A DNA stretch of 64,000 nt from Erigeron canadensis (Eukaryota > Streptophyta > Magnoliopsida > Asterales > Asteraceae): assembly GCF_010389155.1 (NCBI RefSeq), contig NC_057768.1, positions 5,144,501 to 5,208,500 of the forward strand, read 5' to 3'. Of the stretch, positions 12,374 through 22,996 are shown piece by piece. Under the pieces are notes generated by a model. That model searched no databases and had not been told where the DNA came from. It worked only from the letters and a program-made list of their open reading frames with translations. The translations under genes and the position numbers were made by a program. Position 1 is the first letter of the stretch. Each line of letters begins with the position of its first letter.

Positions 12374-13286
12374 CTGTAACGTGTTTAAGCATTAATTTTT
12401 TTGATTTTTTTTCTTCTGAAAGGCGTATTTCGTAAAACAACTTCACCACACCAAGCTTCACCCCACCATACAAGAGTGAGAGCCGCAACAAGATAGACGC
12501 GAGTGTCTTTACCGAGCCTTAGTATAAACTATAAACCTAACGAAGACCCAGCTGAAATTTGAACCTTCATCTTGTGAGTAAAACCAACGTGATTTGGGTC
12601 AGTGGTAAACACCATGCCTCTAAAGACAGAGGTCAAAGGTTCGATCCTCATCTCATGCAAAGGTTGGAGGTACGTTTTTACCATTTAGCTAGGTTGAATA
12701 TGGAAGCAGTCTCTCTGCCTTAAGTTCTCTCATACACCTTCGAAGTATTGACCAAAACCCGTGAAAAATGACAGAATGCAGCTCCTTTTTGTAAAAGAAT
12801 GATTCTATCCGTTGAACTTTATTGTCTTTTAATTTTCTTAGTTATAGTTCAATCAAATATATGGATAGAGAGAACATTAAGAAGTATATACATCAGATGT
12901 CCCCATTTTATATAGTTTAATGGTAAATAATAAAATGAAGAAAAGTCTTCATTGGGCCACATTGTCATAATGAGCATTGAGCAATCTTAGTCGGGCTCCA
13001 TAAGCGCAGCTGTTTCATTGCCCAATGGGTGGTCAAGGGCTTATTTTTAATAATCATCATCACTTACAAGGACTTAACAATCAATCTTAAAGCCCACATC
13101 AACTTAAGGCCCACCCCAAAACACATGTTATGATGTTAATATAGCTAAGGCCTACGGGTTTGATAAATTTATAACAAATTTTAACCACGCATAACAATAA
13201 CAAAGCATGTTTTATAATCTATATTAGTGCTCAGACCCGTCCATTAGACGAGTACTCTCAAGATATATAAATCTTATAATAATTGT
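12374..13286. other. Intergenic, with a SINE-like element
   Basis: I see no gene here. At about 12590-12780 there is a SINE-like element, listed separately. The rest is AT-rich unique-looking sequence. Confidence 0.5.
12590..12780 (+). mobile_element. SINE-like retroposon (tRNA-derived head)
   Basis: A box A-like GGTCAGTGGTAAACACC is followed about 35 bases later by a box B-like GGTTCGATCC. The tail contains GAAGCAGTCTCTCTGCC, of the type seen in plant SINEs. It does not fold as a functional tRNA because the acceptor ends do not pair. The 3' boundary is uncertain. Confidence 0.5.
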
Positions 13287-13711
13287 GAAACAAAAAGTGT
13301 ATGACCAATATCACAACTTAATGAATACGAAAGCTATAGAAGAAACATATGAAAATTAACTCCATATAAATATTGATTCCACTTTATTCTTTTTTTTTTT
13401 CAACTTTAGTTAAATAAAAAGAGAAACAAAAAGTGTATGACCAATATCACAACTTAATGAATACGAAAGCTAAAGAAGAAACATATGAAAATCAACTCCA
13501 TATAAATATTGATTCCATTTTACCCTTTTGTTTTCAACTTTAGTTAAATAAAAAGAGAAACAAAAAGTGTATAACCCATATCCCAACTTAATGAATACGA
13601 AAGCTAAAGAAAAAACATATGAAAATTAACTCCATATAAATATTGATTTCAGTTTACCTTTTTCTTTTCAACTTTAGAAAAATAAAAAGAGAAACAAAAA
13701 GTGTAGAGTAT
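13287..13711. repeat. Tandem repeat, 134-136 bp unit, about 3.1 copies
   Basis: Units start with GAAACAAAAAGTGTA at 13287, 13423, 13557 and 13691 (partial). The unit contains GAATACGAAAGCTA and ATGAAAATTAACTCCATATA. Copies differ by a few substitutions and by the length of an internal T run. I see no coding content. Confidence 0.9.
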
Positions 13712-14054
13712 ATAATTTGAAAAATATGTGAAGGTTTTTTCTATATAGATAATAATAGTAATAAAGATTTTTTTAAAAGATTTTTTATTAACAGGCGACC
13801 ATATTTTATTAAATAAATATTAAAAAAATAGAGGATTAATAAGGAGATAGTATCAGGTTAAAAGAGGGGAATTAAGGATGTCAAGTGTACCCCCAACCCC
13901 TTTTTAATTTAGTTATTATAGATAGATGATGTATGTTTGTTGTGGGTAAATAAAAGTTATTATAGATTTATTACTAGCTATTTTATTTTCTTTTAAATTT
14001 TAATGATAATCACATTTTTTTCTTATTCAACCTCTCTGAATTTATATGTATATT

Positions 14055-14260
14055 TTTTTGGAACGTTAATTTCTTGGGTGTGGTCTGCATACAACACCCA
14101 AACAAGGAATATAAGAAAAACCCTTACAGACTTGTAACTTCAAGTAGTCGAACCCAAATCTGTCTTCATTGCGCAGTATCACAAATGATATATTGGTGTG
14201 AGTGAGGATCGAACCTTGATCAATATCTTACCACTACGTCAGATGATTGTGGTTTTTTCC
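14055..14260 (-). mobile_element. SINE-like retroposon, minus strand
   Basis: On the minus strand, GACGTAGTGGTAAGAT (box A-like) is followed by GGTTCGATCCTCACTC (box B-like). The body ends in a CCAAAAAAATATAC tail near 14050. The order of head, body and A-rich tail fits a SINE. The family is not identified. Confidence 0.45.
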
Positions 14261-16059
14261 TTTGTTGTAATAATAGGCTATAAATGGTCAGATCATTATA
14301 TAGGTGTGTGGGGTATAAGTGATAGAGGTTTTTGAGAACGATACTCTATTGAAGAAGCTAATAATGAAATGGCCAAGTCGAAATGTTAAATTCCTCACTG
14401 GTTGAGTATTGAACATTAAAGTCAAACCAGCTTGGCACACAACTATTCGATACAATGTGGCATCGAATAAAGCAATGTGGCAGTTTGAGGTACATTCAAA
14501 GCGTTGTTAACATCATTCGATAGCGAAAGTACATAGAAATATTGTTAATGTCTTTAATGCGTAGAGTGTGATATAACATTGGGGTTTTGCAAAGGTGGAA
14601 CCGAGAAACTAAATGCTATGATCCTAATGTTCAAAAAAGAAAAAAAAAATGCTATGATCCTATATTCCTATCTCATGGAATGATTAGTGTGAGCTGTTTT
14701 GTCGCATAATATATACGTAATTTGTTCCTCACTTTATATTGTGAGTTGGTCAATATATAGATTTGGTGTGACCAAAACATTTGATTAGCTAGATTATTTT
14801 TTTCTTTAGCTGTAAATGTTAGTCGTTACTACTTAGTTATTCCTCCCAAGATTTCCGGATTTGAACTCAAAAGCTTCACAGAGTAAAGGTCAATATATAA
14901 GTTAGTAGAGATAATAGCACAAAAGCAACCAATCTATTACAAAGTAATAAAACAGATAAACAAGTGCCATATTCACATGGGTTGTTTAAATTCAGATGCC
15001 TGCAACTATTTTGGATCAAGAGGGTGACTTTCTCTACATAAGACTTCGTTGATCCTTTCGGCATAATGAGTCGAGGCAATGAAGCATGGAGAGCCAGTCG
15101 CACGACTATAGACCCGAGAAAAATCTCTTTTCAATATCTTTTGTTCCTCGAGTAAAGTTTTTAAAGAAAGGACAAAAATCGTCTCCACAATAGTGAACTA
15201 ACAACACAAGGGAACCTCGACCTCTCCCTAGGAAAATGCACCAGATGAAGTTAAGAGGAATTCCAGGATGAAGGAGGTTGTAATAGTAGGAAGACAGTAA
15301 AGACAAGCGCACCATACACATGAATTTAGGGCACGCGGAGTGGTGAGCAGTTTGGGTGAATTTATGGGTAATGTCGGTGGTAACACCGCCGCCGGTAGTG
15401 AATTTATGGCTTAGAAGATTGGGTAGACGGTTTAATACCCGTCGATCATAAATGGAGAAAGAAGGAAGAAGGTGTGAGAACAAGTGCTTGAGCGTCAGTC
15501 AAAATGGTTAGGAAGGTTAGTTGAGAGGGTTAAAAAGTTGGATGAATTTGAGAGAGTTGATAAATTTATTTTCTCCACTCCATGTCCTCTTACCCTTTAT
15601 AGAAACCAACAAAATTCCATGTAAAATCGCCATTTGAATATCCCAGATCGATGTTAGGATGTTGAAACTTCACGATAACAATGACTTTGATTAGATTTCA
15701 CATTTTCGTCAAACACCTTGCTTTAGTGATTAATCAGGTGACTCACTAACTAAGAGTGTGACCAAAACGGTATGTTGAAAGATGATTATAACATAGTAAC
15801 TACTTTAAAAGTAGTGAACATAAACATGTGTTATGCCAGAAAGCGTCTTAACTAAATTTTTGGATGATAGTAATTGTTTATAAGTTTACTGCCTCTTAAA
15901 AAAAATGGAAAATTTTTTTAAAAAAACAATGATCTTTTTTTCCCCCAAAAGATGAATTTCGATGAAAACTTCATGTCTTGATTCGACGTACAACTGGAGG
16001 TCTAACATACGTCGTCTTAACAAGATCTGCGCTAGAGAGCTCTATTAAAGTAGAAATGT
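14261..16059. other. Intergenic, no recognised gene
   Basis: It is mostly AT-rich. A 125-codon minus-strand ORF at 15106-15483 lies downstream of a minus-strand TATAAAGG near 15595, but its product (rich in S, L and F, no known motif) is not recognisable. The stretch GGGCACGCGGAGTGGTGAG near 15327 resembles ends of plant DNA-transposon derivatives, so this ORF may be chance coding within a repeat. Confidence 0.4.
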
Positions 16060-16251
16060 CTATTTCAAATACCCGATGAGAGAAAAAACCCCCTACTAAT
16101 TCGGCCGAAGAGACAACGATTAATAGGGGTAAACCCTGTCCCCCTCATACTTGAACTTGGATCATAAATGGACTTCTTATATCCTTCCCATGGCTTGAAC
16201 AAAAAACCTCTTGAATAAGAAGATGACTTTTCAACTATTAAGCTAATGCTA
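16060..16251 (-). mobile_element. SINE-like retroposon, minus strand
   Basis: Read on the minus strand, it starts with TTAGCTTAATAGTTGAAAAG (box A-like) and has TTGTTCAAGCC (box B-like) about 45 bases later. The body GGGGTTTACCCC...TCTTCGGCCGAATTAGTAGG resembles the conserved body of a plant SINE group. Boundaries are approximate. Confidence 0.5.
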
Positions 16252-16737
16252 AAGACAGAAAAAACAATTAGGATGTGCCTTATGTACCCGTCCAAGGTTA
16301 GTCCTTGGACCCGTCCTCCCTTGTACACCACGGGGTTGGATTCATCCTTGGACTCATCCCTCCCCATTCGTCCCCCATGGACGAGGGATTTTAGCTTCTT
16401 CTTCTTTTTTTTTAATAAATTTTGTGAGTGTATAATTAAATAAAAGGCAGGTTAGTTCTGGGTATAAGGTTGGATTTAGGGGGATTAGTTCTTGGATGAT
16501 TTTTTGTTGACTAAGACTGGTCTTCCGGAGATGAGTCTACGCATAAGGTAGCCTCTTAGCTAATGTGGGCTACATGGAATGAAGCCTATCCACTAGTCTT
16601 ACTGGACCACAATGTGCGATAACAACTATTATTAGACATTAGTCAGCATTCAGCAATGTTGGCAAATAGCATGCAGCAAAATGGCAAACAATAAACGACC
16701 TTATTTATTGCTTTTATTATTGGTCTAATGACAGTAA

Positions 16738-16928
16738 GGGCCCGTTCTTTTTTTCAATTAAAAAGTGATGAATGTATAAATAATGTTTGAATGTATAATA
16801 AGTAAAAAGTACGTAATTGACGGTTATTTTTGTTTATTAAGTTAAAAAAAAACATGAAATTTGACTAAATACATTAAATTCTTAATTATTAAGTCTATTA
16901 AGCAAAAAAAAAAAAAAAGAACGAGACC
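16738..16928. mobile_element. MITE, about 190 bp
   Basis: The left end GGGCCCGTTCTTTTTTT pairs with the right end, which on the minus strand reads GGTCTCGTTCTTTTTTT. The interior is AT-rich and includes CTTAATTATTAAG. The flanks TGACAGTA and TGACACAC are only partly alike, so the target duplication, and with it the superfamily (hAT suspected), is unsure. Confidence 0.6.
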
Positions 16929-17874
16929 TGACACACATTAAAAAACCCGAAAGTCTACTTTTTCTTTAATGACAAATGGAGGAAATTTTTGGATTAAGTT
17001 ATCCGGACACGAACTAACCATAGTATGTTTATGATTGTATTCGTTTATGAAACTTTCCACTGACTCATATATATACCTAAAGATGTTCAAACATGACATC
17101 TGAGAGCATGTATGACCATTATGCAACTTGATGATGTGTATTAAGACAAACTCCTATCTGGTTAATCATTTTCCAATTCAATTAGATGCCAACCCAATTT
17201 CACATTAATATTGATTTGACTTAAACATACCCAACTATAGTGACTTCTTTTGCCCATTGTTTTTGAACGTCCATTCAGGTATCAGGTTAGAATGATCTTG
17301 ACTAAACTCATTTTGCATTTTTAGTTTGGACTTCTGGAATTAAAGGTAACCAGAATCTCCATTCTTTGCATTTTCATCCCATTCAAATCTGCAGATTCAT
17401 CAATTAAGTGTAGTTTAAAAAAGACCACCCAAGAACTTCAGATTAGATCAAATTCAACACGCGAGCACGATGAATAACTCAAAAGGGTGGAAGTGTGGAA
17501 CAATCGATATAATATCAGAATCATGTGACACAATTAACTACAAAGAGATTGAGAAGCAATGGTTTTCATCAAGTTATGAAATCACAAGCACAAGCATCAA
17601 TCGAACATGATAACTACTAAAGATTCATACCATAGAAATATAATTAGAGATAAACAAGCATTTTAATCCTACGTAACAAGGAACTAATGACGCTCTTGCC
17701 ATGAATGTTGATAGAGACCTGGCAAAATCAACTTTCCCATGGAGATGCAACCACCACAATAGCCAAGAAAATAACCAGTCCAGCCCGAGCCCGAGCCCGT
17801 TTCCTCCACAGCTTCCGAACCAAAACTACTCATTTGCGTTCCAACCATGAGCAGGACCGAGCAGTCTTCAAAAA
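16929..17874. other. Intergenic and 3' flank of the Aux/IAA gene
   Basis: I see no gene. The part next to 17874 is the 3' UTR and terminator side of the minus-strand Aux/IAA gene. I could not place a polyadenylation site with confidence. Confidence 0.4.
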
Positions 17875-20800
17875 TTAAGTTCTGTTCTTTGATTTTTCGG
17901 TGGCCCTGGGAGCTGTGAGGCAATCCAATTAGGTAAAACATTACCAACTTGATATAACTAAAAAACTTCTTTCCAATATGATAACAAATATAGGACAGAA
18001 ATAAAAACCCGTGAATAAGCAATTGCTCCCTGTTAAATGACAGAACTTAATGGCTCCCAGTATTTATAAGGTCAACATGATTATATCGATTTGGAAAGGG
18101 AGGTGATATGTACACAACATGTATAAGTAGTATATAGCCCGGTGAACAACTATGAACAGATATGTAAAACTGAAGGTTCTTTTATGGCTAAATGTTTTTT
18201 AGTACCAATTACTCCTCGTCTCCTCTTTTGGAAGACCGGGGAAATGTTTTAGTAATAAAGAATTAGACAAGACCTCACAAAGTTGCAAGATATATTCATG
18301 TAGGACCTACCTGTGTAAATAAGCCGCTTAGATTGCCAAACATAAAACTCAATGACTGCATACTAAACAAAATCATATTTGGGACATACCTAAACCAATA
18401 GCATCAGAGCCCTTCATGATCTTCAGCCTCTTGCATGAACCAATAAACATACTGTGAAAACAGGAATGTGTAAGAGTAATGAAACTACCAGGCAATACAT
18501 ATTAAGCCAAACCATAGCAAGATTTCTAAGATCAAGTTACATCACTCGTTATCAAGAGTGGATATATATATATATATACATCACTCGTTATCAAGAGTGG
18601 ATATATATATATATGCATATGACACAAAGAACAGATATGACTAGTCTTTGCTATCACATGGAAGGGCCTTGATAGCACATGAACGAACCCACATAAACCT
18701 GAATTAACTGTCCAAAGTTAATCGATGGGACAAACTACAAATGAAGTTATATCCAGTCTACTCTTGAGGGGCTAAGTATAACTGATTGGGTGAATCTACT
18801 TATATATATATATATGACACAAAGAACAGATATGACTAGTCTTTGCTATCACATGGAAGAGCCTCGATAGCACATGAACGAACCCACATAAACCTGAATT
18901 AACTGTCCAAAGTTAATCGATGGGACAAACTACAAATGAAGTTATATCCAGTCTACTCTTGAGGGGCTAAGTATAACTGATTTGGTGAATCTACTTAACT
19001 CCATATGACTTCATCTAACAATTTAGATTTTTTTTCTTTCAAGTATAAAAACTGCCACCTCTGCTCACTAGTGTGTCAAATCAGGGTTACTGGCACGACC
19101 AGGTGTCACCACATTTGTTTGAATTTACGGTTTGATTATATGCCTACACATTAAGGGATTCCTTTTACTAGTAACCCCATGTTGGATTTCAATCGGAAAC
19201 GAGAGGCTTAATGCGGTGCTACACTGTATCACCTACATTAGCAAGCCCAAAAATGTGAGATTCCACATCAAACATTCAAACCAAATGATTGGAGTGTGTA
19301 TAGGCGTCAAAGGGGAGATTATATTTGAGGGACCGAGAAGCGTCAACTGGATTTGAATCAGATTCACAAAAATTAAAACATTTCATAATCAGAAGAAAAA
19401 ATAGCTTTTATCATAACCACACTCCAAATAAACATAATTACACTCTTTATAACCCATGAATAGATACTGATGGCCAGCATTTTAGTAGTGTATTCATCAT
19501 GCTAGCATATTATACTTCAAGTGAGAAAGAAAAAAACATGGCAAAAGTACATAAAATTCTTCTCTTTTTGTTATGTATTGAATTTTAATAAAGTGTGCAA
19601 TTTTTTTTTTAATTACATAAACTTGATGCTAGTATGCCACTTCCAACAGAGGTTTCAAATAGCAATTACAAATGTATGAAAGCAGAACATATTCATATAT
19701 ACTTACTCCCATGGAACATCTCCCACAAGCATCCAGTCACCATCCTTATCTTCATACGTAAGAACATACTCTGACCCATGCAAAAGATCTCTCAGTTTGC
19801 TCTCACTAAGACTTTCCCTCCCCGGAGCTCCCTGAGATCCACACTGACCTACAATTTCAAAAAGTTGGAGTGAGTCCTTCATGCAAAGATTTCACTTCAT
19901 AAACAGTTATACTTTGGCTATACTAACAACGAATTAGTAACTTGAGAAAAGCAACTAACCGATAGTGAAACATGTAAACATCTTCTCGAGAGCAGAAGAA
20001 AGTTCTCGATAAGTAGAGTAACCTCTCAAATCAACCTTCCTCAAATATGGAGCACCATCCATGCTAACCTTCACAAATAATGCACCAGGACCAGGCTTCC
20101 CATCTACTTCATCATTGTTCTTTGAGCTTGTAGCCAGCATGTTCTTCCTAAATGATCTAACCGGAGGCCAACCAACCACCTGTGCTCTATAAATTTCAAC
20201 GCAGAGGTTAGAAACAAACCACCCAAACCGTATCAAATGTCTTACACAGCATTTTGCTTATTCGCACACGATAGAAATAAACTTTTATAGTAAATAACTT
20301 ACTTTGCAGACGGAGGATTGGAGCTATTTACTTTGTTAAGATTACTTCCACTACAAGGTCTTTCCTGCGCCATTTTTGAGAGCGCCACTTTCATCACGGC
20401 AGGCTGAGCCTCCGACAATATCTTCCCATTTCCATTTACATTCAAATTACTAGAAAACTTCCCTTGACCTATTAACTTTGAAGCATCAGATTCAACCCCA
20501 GAAGCATCAAACCTCCAATTCCCTTCAGTTACCCCCTTAACTTCCGAGCAACTATCCATAGCATCAGTAAACGCCCTTTTATGCCCAGAAACAACGTAAG
20601 GAAGCAAAGGAAACAAGCGTTTCTCATCTAGTTTATCAGAGCTCGTTAAGCTACTTTCTGGATCCCTCTCGGGTGATTGAGACCCCGGAAGACCAAGCCT
20701 TAGTTCAGTCTCCTTAAGGTTTAGACTATTCTTGTTCACTTCCGATATATTAGACACATTCGAACTATCCACAGACGAACAATCCGACAACCCTAAGTAA

Positions 20801-20889
20801 TTTCTTTCAGCCATCATCGTAATCTTTTGTAAACTAGACACATTCCCTTTCCCGCCCGCTTCGACGCCTAACAAGGTCGAAGACATCAT
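17875..20889 (-). CDS. Aux/IAA auxin-responsive repressor (IAA8/IAA9/IAA27 type)
   Basis: This is a nuclear repressor that binds auxin response factors and is degraded when auxin bridges it to TIR1/AFB F-box proteins. Five exons on the minus strand (20889-20303, 20186-19960, 19848-19707, 18451-18390, 17912-17875) join with GT-AG introns into 1,056 nt, 351 residues. Domain I is [11 protein letters not shown] near residue 61 (EAR-type LxLxL repression motif). The degron is [13 protein letters not shown] in exon 2. Domains III/IV (PB1) run from [19 protein letters not shown] through [11 protein letters not shown] to MKGSDAIGL. The protein is long for the family. The segment [15 protein letters not shown] before the degron is typical of the IAA8/9/27 clade, but I cannot choose among these. 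No defect is seen. Two start codons are adjacent (ATGATG); the first is used here. Confidence 0.95.
18543..18997. repeat. Direct repeats inside Aux/IAA intron 3
   Basis: A short unit, ATCACTCGTTATCAAGAGTGG plus a TA run, occurs twice (about 18540 and 18580). A larger block starting GACACAAAGAACAGATATGA is duplicated at 18621-18802 and 18816-18997 (period 195 bp) with only a few mismatches. TA runs sit at each junction, which suggests slippage or unequal exchange between them. It lies between exon 3 and exon 4, so it does not touch the coding sequence. Confidence 0.9.
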
Positions 20890-21094
20890 CAGTTACTCAA
20901 GTCCTTAATTTGAAATATCTATCCTTATTTCTTCAAGTCAATCTGCTTGAATATACAAACAATTAATTAATACACTTGCAATATATATATGCATACAAAA
21001 ACATATGAAGTCAACAATAACAAAAAATACAAAAAAAAAAACCCATTTTAGTGAATTATGGAACCAATTCATCCATAGATAGATTAATACCCAT

Positions 21095-21240
21095 TACCAA
21101 TGCAACTTGGACCCACATCTGAAGTTAAAGAGACATGGGTTCGATCCTTAGGAATGCCCAAATCATGTGGGTATTAAGCGAAGGTATTTCACCGGCATCA
21201 AAAACCTTACGGGGAGGTCAAGATGCCCTTTTTTTTAATG
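21095..21240 (+). mobile_element. SINE-like fragment in the leader region of Aux/IAA
   Basis: It contains a box B-like ATGGGTTCGATCCTTAGG and ends in a T-rich run after GGTCAAGATGCCC. The box A part is weak. It may be an old or truncated copy. Confidence 0.35.
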
Positions 21241-21337
21241 AATTGTGTAATATATATATATATACACACACACACATACACATATAAAATATACCCAACA
21301 GACATACATAATTATGCGAAAGAAGTCAAGAACCATA

Positions 21338-21510
21338 TCTAAGGTGGCCTAGTGGTCGGGCGACCTGATTTCCTCACAAGAGGTCTCGGGTTCAAACCTC
21401 ACCAGGTAAAATCTCCGGGGTGGCCAGTAAAATGGCCACGTGTAAATCTGAGTCAAAATTCTCACATGGAAAATGTCACTCATTCTACATACATACAGGA
21501 AGGAAGGAAG
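21338..21510 (+). mobile_element. SINE-like retroposon in the leader region of Aux/IAA
   Basis: GGTGGCCTAGTGGTCGGGCG (box A-like) is followed by CTCGGGTTCAAACCTC (box B-like) with tRNA-like spacing. A unique body (GTGGCCAGTAAAATGGCC) follows. The ends do not pair as an acceptor stem, so it is a tRNA-derived SINE head and not a tRNA gene. Confidence 0.55.
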
Positions 21511-21660
21511 GATTTAGATCTATTTTCATAAATCTATACACAAAAAAACATATGAAAATTGCAGATAAATAAGTAGAAATGTGGTGTTAAATGTAAAATA
21601 ATGATATAAAATTATTAATTATAATTGTAAAAACTGATAAAGGGCAAATTAACATAAACA

Positions 21661-21689
21661 GTGCGTGTGTGTGTGTGTGTGTGTGTGTT
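21661..21689. repeat. (GT)n microsatellite
   Basis: About 13 GT units lie between GTGC and TTAACTAATATT. A likely length-variable marker next to the Aux/IAA gene. Confidence 0.9.
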
Positions 21690-21952
21690 AACTAATATTA
21701 ATGAAACAAAACACAAAGGATTAAAAGGAATGAGTGCAAAGCATAATCTCAGATCTCAACTTTTAGAAACAACAAAATATTAAAAATTATAAAAAAAATT
21801 TGGAGTAAAGTTGATAATTAAGAAAGAAAAATATATAAATATAAAATCAGCTGACCTGAAAATGAATGAGTAAAAGGAATCAGTGAGCTTGGTGGAAAGG
21901 ATGAAGAAACCGGAATATTTATTTATTTATTTATTTATTTGTGTATTTTGGA

Positions 21953-21960
21953 GTATATAA
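21953..21960 (-). promoter_or_regulatory. Candidate TATA box of the Aux/IAA gene
   Basis: On the minus strand TTTTTATATACTCC lies about 100 bp upstream of the proposed leader donor, with a T/A-rich (TTTA)n run just downstream. The position suits a start site near 21925. It rests only on motif and spacing. Confidence 0.35.
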
Positions 21961-21969
21961 AAATAGGGG

Positions 21970-22499
21970 AAGGTCGCTCAACTCAGGGGATTAATAATCA
22001 GGAGTAGTAAAGTACTGGTGGAAAGAAAGCAAACAAAAGAGAGGGTTGATGCGTGTGCCCTCTAAACTTTTGAGTCTCTCAATTGTGAAACAAAAATGTT
22101 TCACATGTTCCTTCAATTTATGATGGATATATGGATTTCTATATTTATATTAATTTTTAATAAAATAGTTTATAGCTAATGGAATTGGAAATGATAGATA
22201 TTTTGTTTTTAAATGATCAAAATAAAACTTAATAGGTGATTATTTTAAATGACAAAAAATATAACATATATTATTTTAACCAGGTCTACATTAGTTCGTT
22301 TTACAGAATAGATTTTTAATCAAAAATTCTGTTCACCTATAGATTTGAACAATTACAATAAAATTTCAATATAAGGAAAGACTCAAAAGACTTTGATTCT
22401 TAAAATAGAGAAATGGACGAAGTTTTGTTTTCCAAATAATTGAGGGATGACATATGCTATTCAAATGTAACTTTTTAATCTTGATTAAATTGGGGTTAT
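21970..22499. other. Upstream region of Aux/IAA, noncoding
   Basis: AT-rich sequence with no coding signal. It presumably includes the Aux/IAA promoter. I found no convincing TGTCTC-type auxin response element cluster by eye. Confidence 0.35.
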
Positions 22500-22886
22500 T
22501 TTTTTTAACGGCCGACAAATTATTTTATTACTTAACTAACAAATAGCTAGAATTATCAAAGTACAACATATATAGCAATTCTTAAAAGAAATAACCATCC
22601 ATGGCACGATAATTAATCTCCTAATATGACACTTCTTAAAAGATTCAATAAACATCTCTAAGGTAATCCCAAGTAGTTATATTAATATGCTTCACCCTCC
22701 GGAGAGAATAAGTTCTTCAATCTGCGACTCAAAGCCCTCAAGATTCATGCAAAGAATTGTACCGACACTCTTAGCTGCATCCATTTCTTCCTTTAGTCCT
22801 GGATGTTGTTCCTGTGAGTGTGTTACAACCGGGTCGCCTGGAGCAGTTATTTGAGCTTCATGAATCGCATGAGGACAACAGGGCAT
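22500..22886 (-). pseudogene. Retroposed fragment, LINE-like, minus strand
   Basis: Minus-strand ORF 22692-22886 ends in MDAAKSVGTILCMNLEGF followed by a stop. It resembles a short block just ahead of ORF2 in some plant L1-type LINEs, though weakly. Downstream on the same strand the sequence runs to GGCCGTTAAAAAAAATAACC at about 22500, a retroposon-like A tail. No reverse transcriptase remains. A chance ORF is possible. Confidence 0.35.
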
Positions 22887-22996
22887 AGTTAAAATGACAT
22901 TTATGAATTTTTTTAACTACATATAAGAAGTTATTTGAGCTTCATGAGTCGCATGAGGCCAACAGGGCATAGTTAAAATGACCTTTATGATTATTT
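22847..22996. repeat. 84-bp direct duplication
   Basis: TTATTTGAGCTTCATGA followed by TCGCATGAGG and CAACAGGGCATAGTTAAAA occurs at 22847 and again at 22931, with few differences. Confidence 0.85.

Larger units (their letters stand above)
20890..21856 (-). other. Probable 5' leader intron of the Aux/IAA gene
   Basis: A donor-like CATTTTCAG|GTCAGC on the minus strand ends at 21856. An acceptor-like TTCAAGCAG lies about 50 bases upstream of the start codon. If both are used, the 5' UTR is split by an intron of about 900 bp, as I recall is common in this clade. The stretch holds two SINE-like elements and a (GT)n run. This is inference; transcripts would settle it. Confidence 0.4.

Noticed and set aside
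15106..15483. 125-codon minus-strand ORF
   Set aside because: No recognisable domain and located in repeat-like sequence. Kept only as a note in the intergenic entry.
21338..21410. Possible tRNA gene on the plus strand
   Set aside because: Box A and box B are present but the ends do not pair as an acceptor stem and the anticodon arm is poor. A SINE head fits better.
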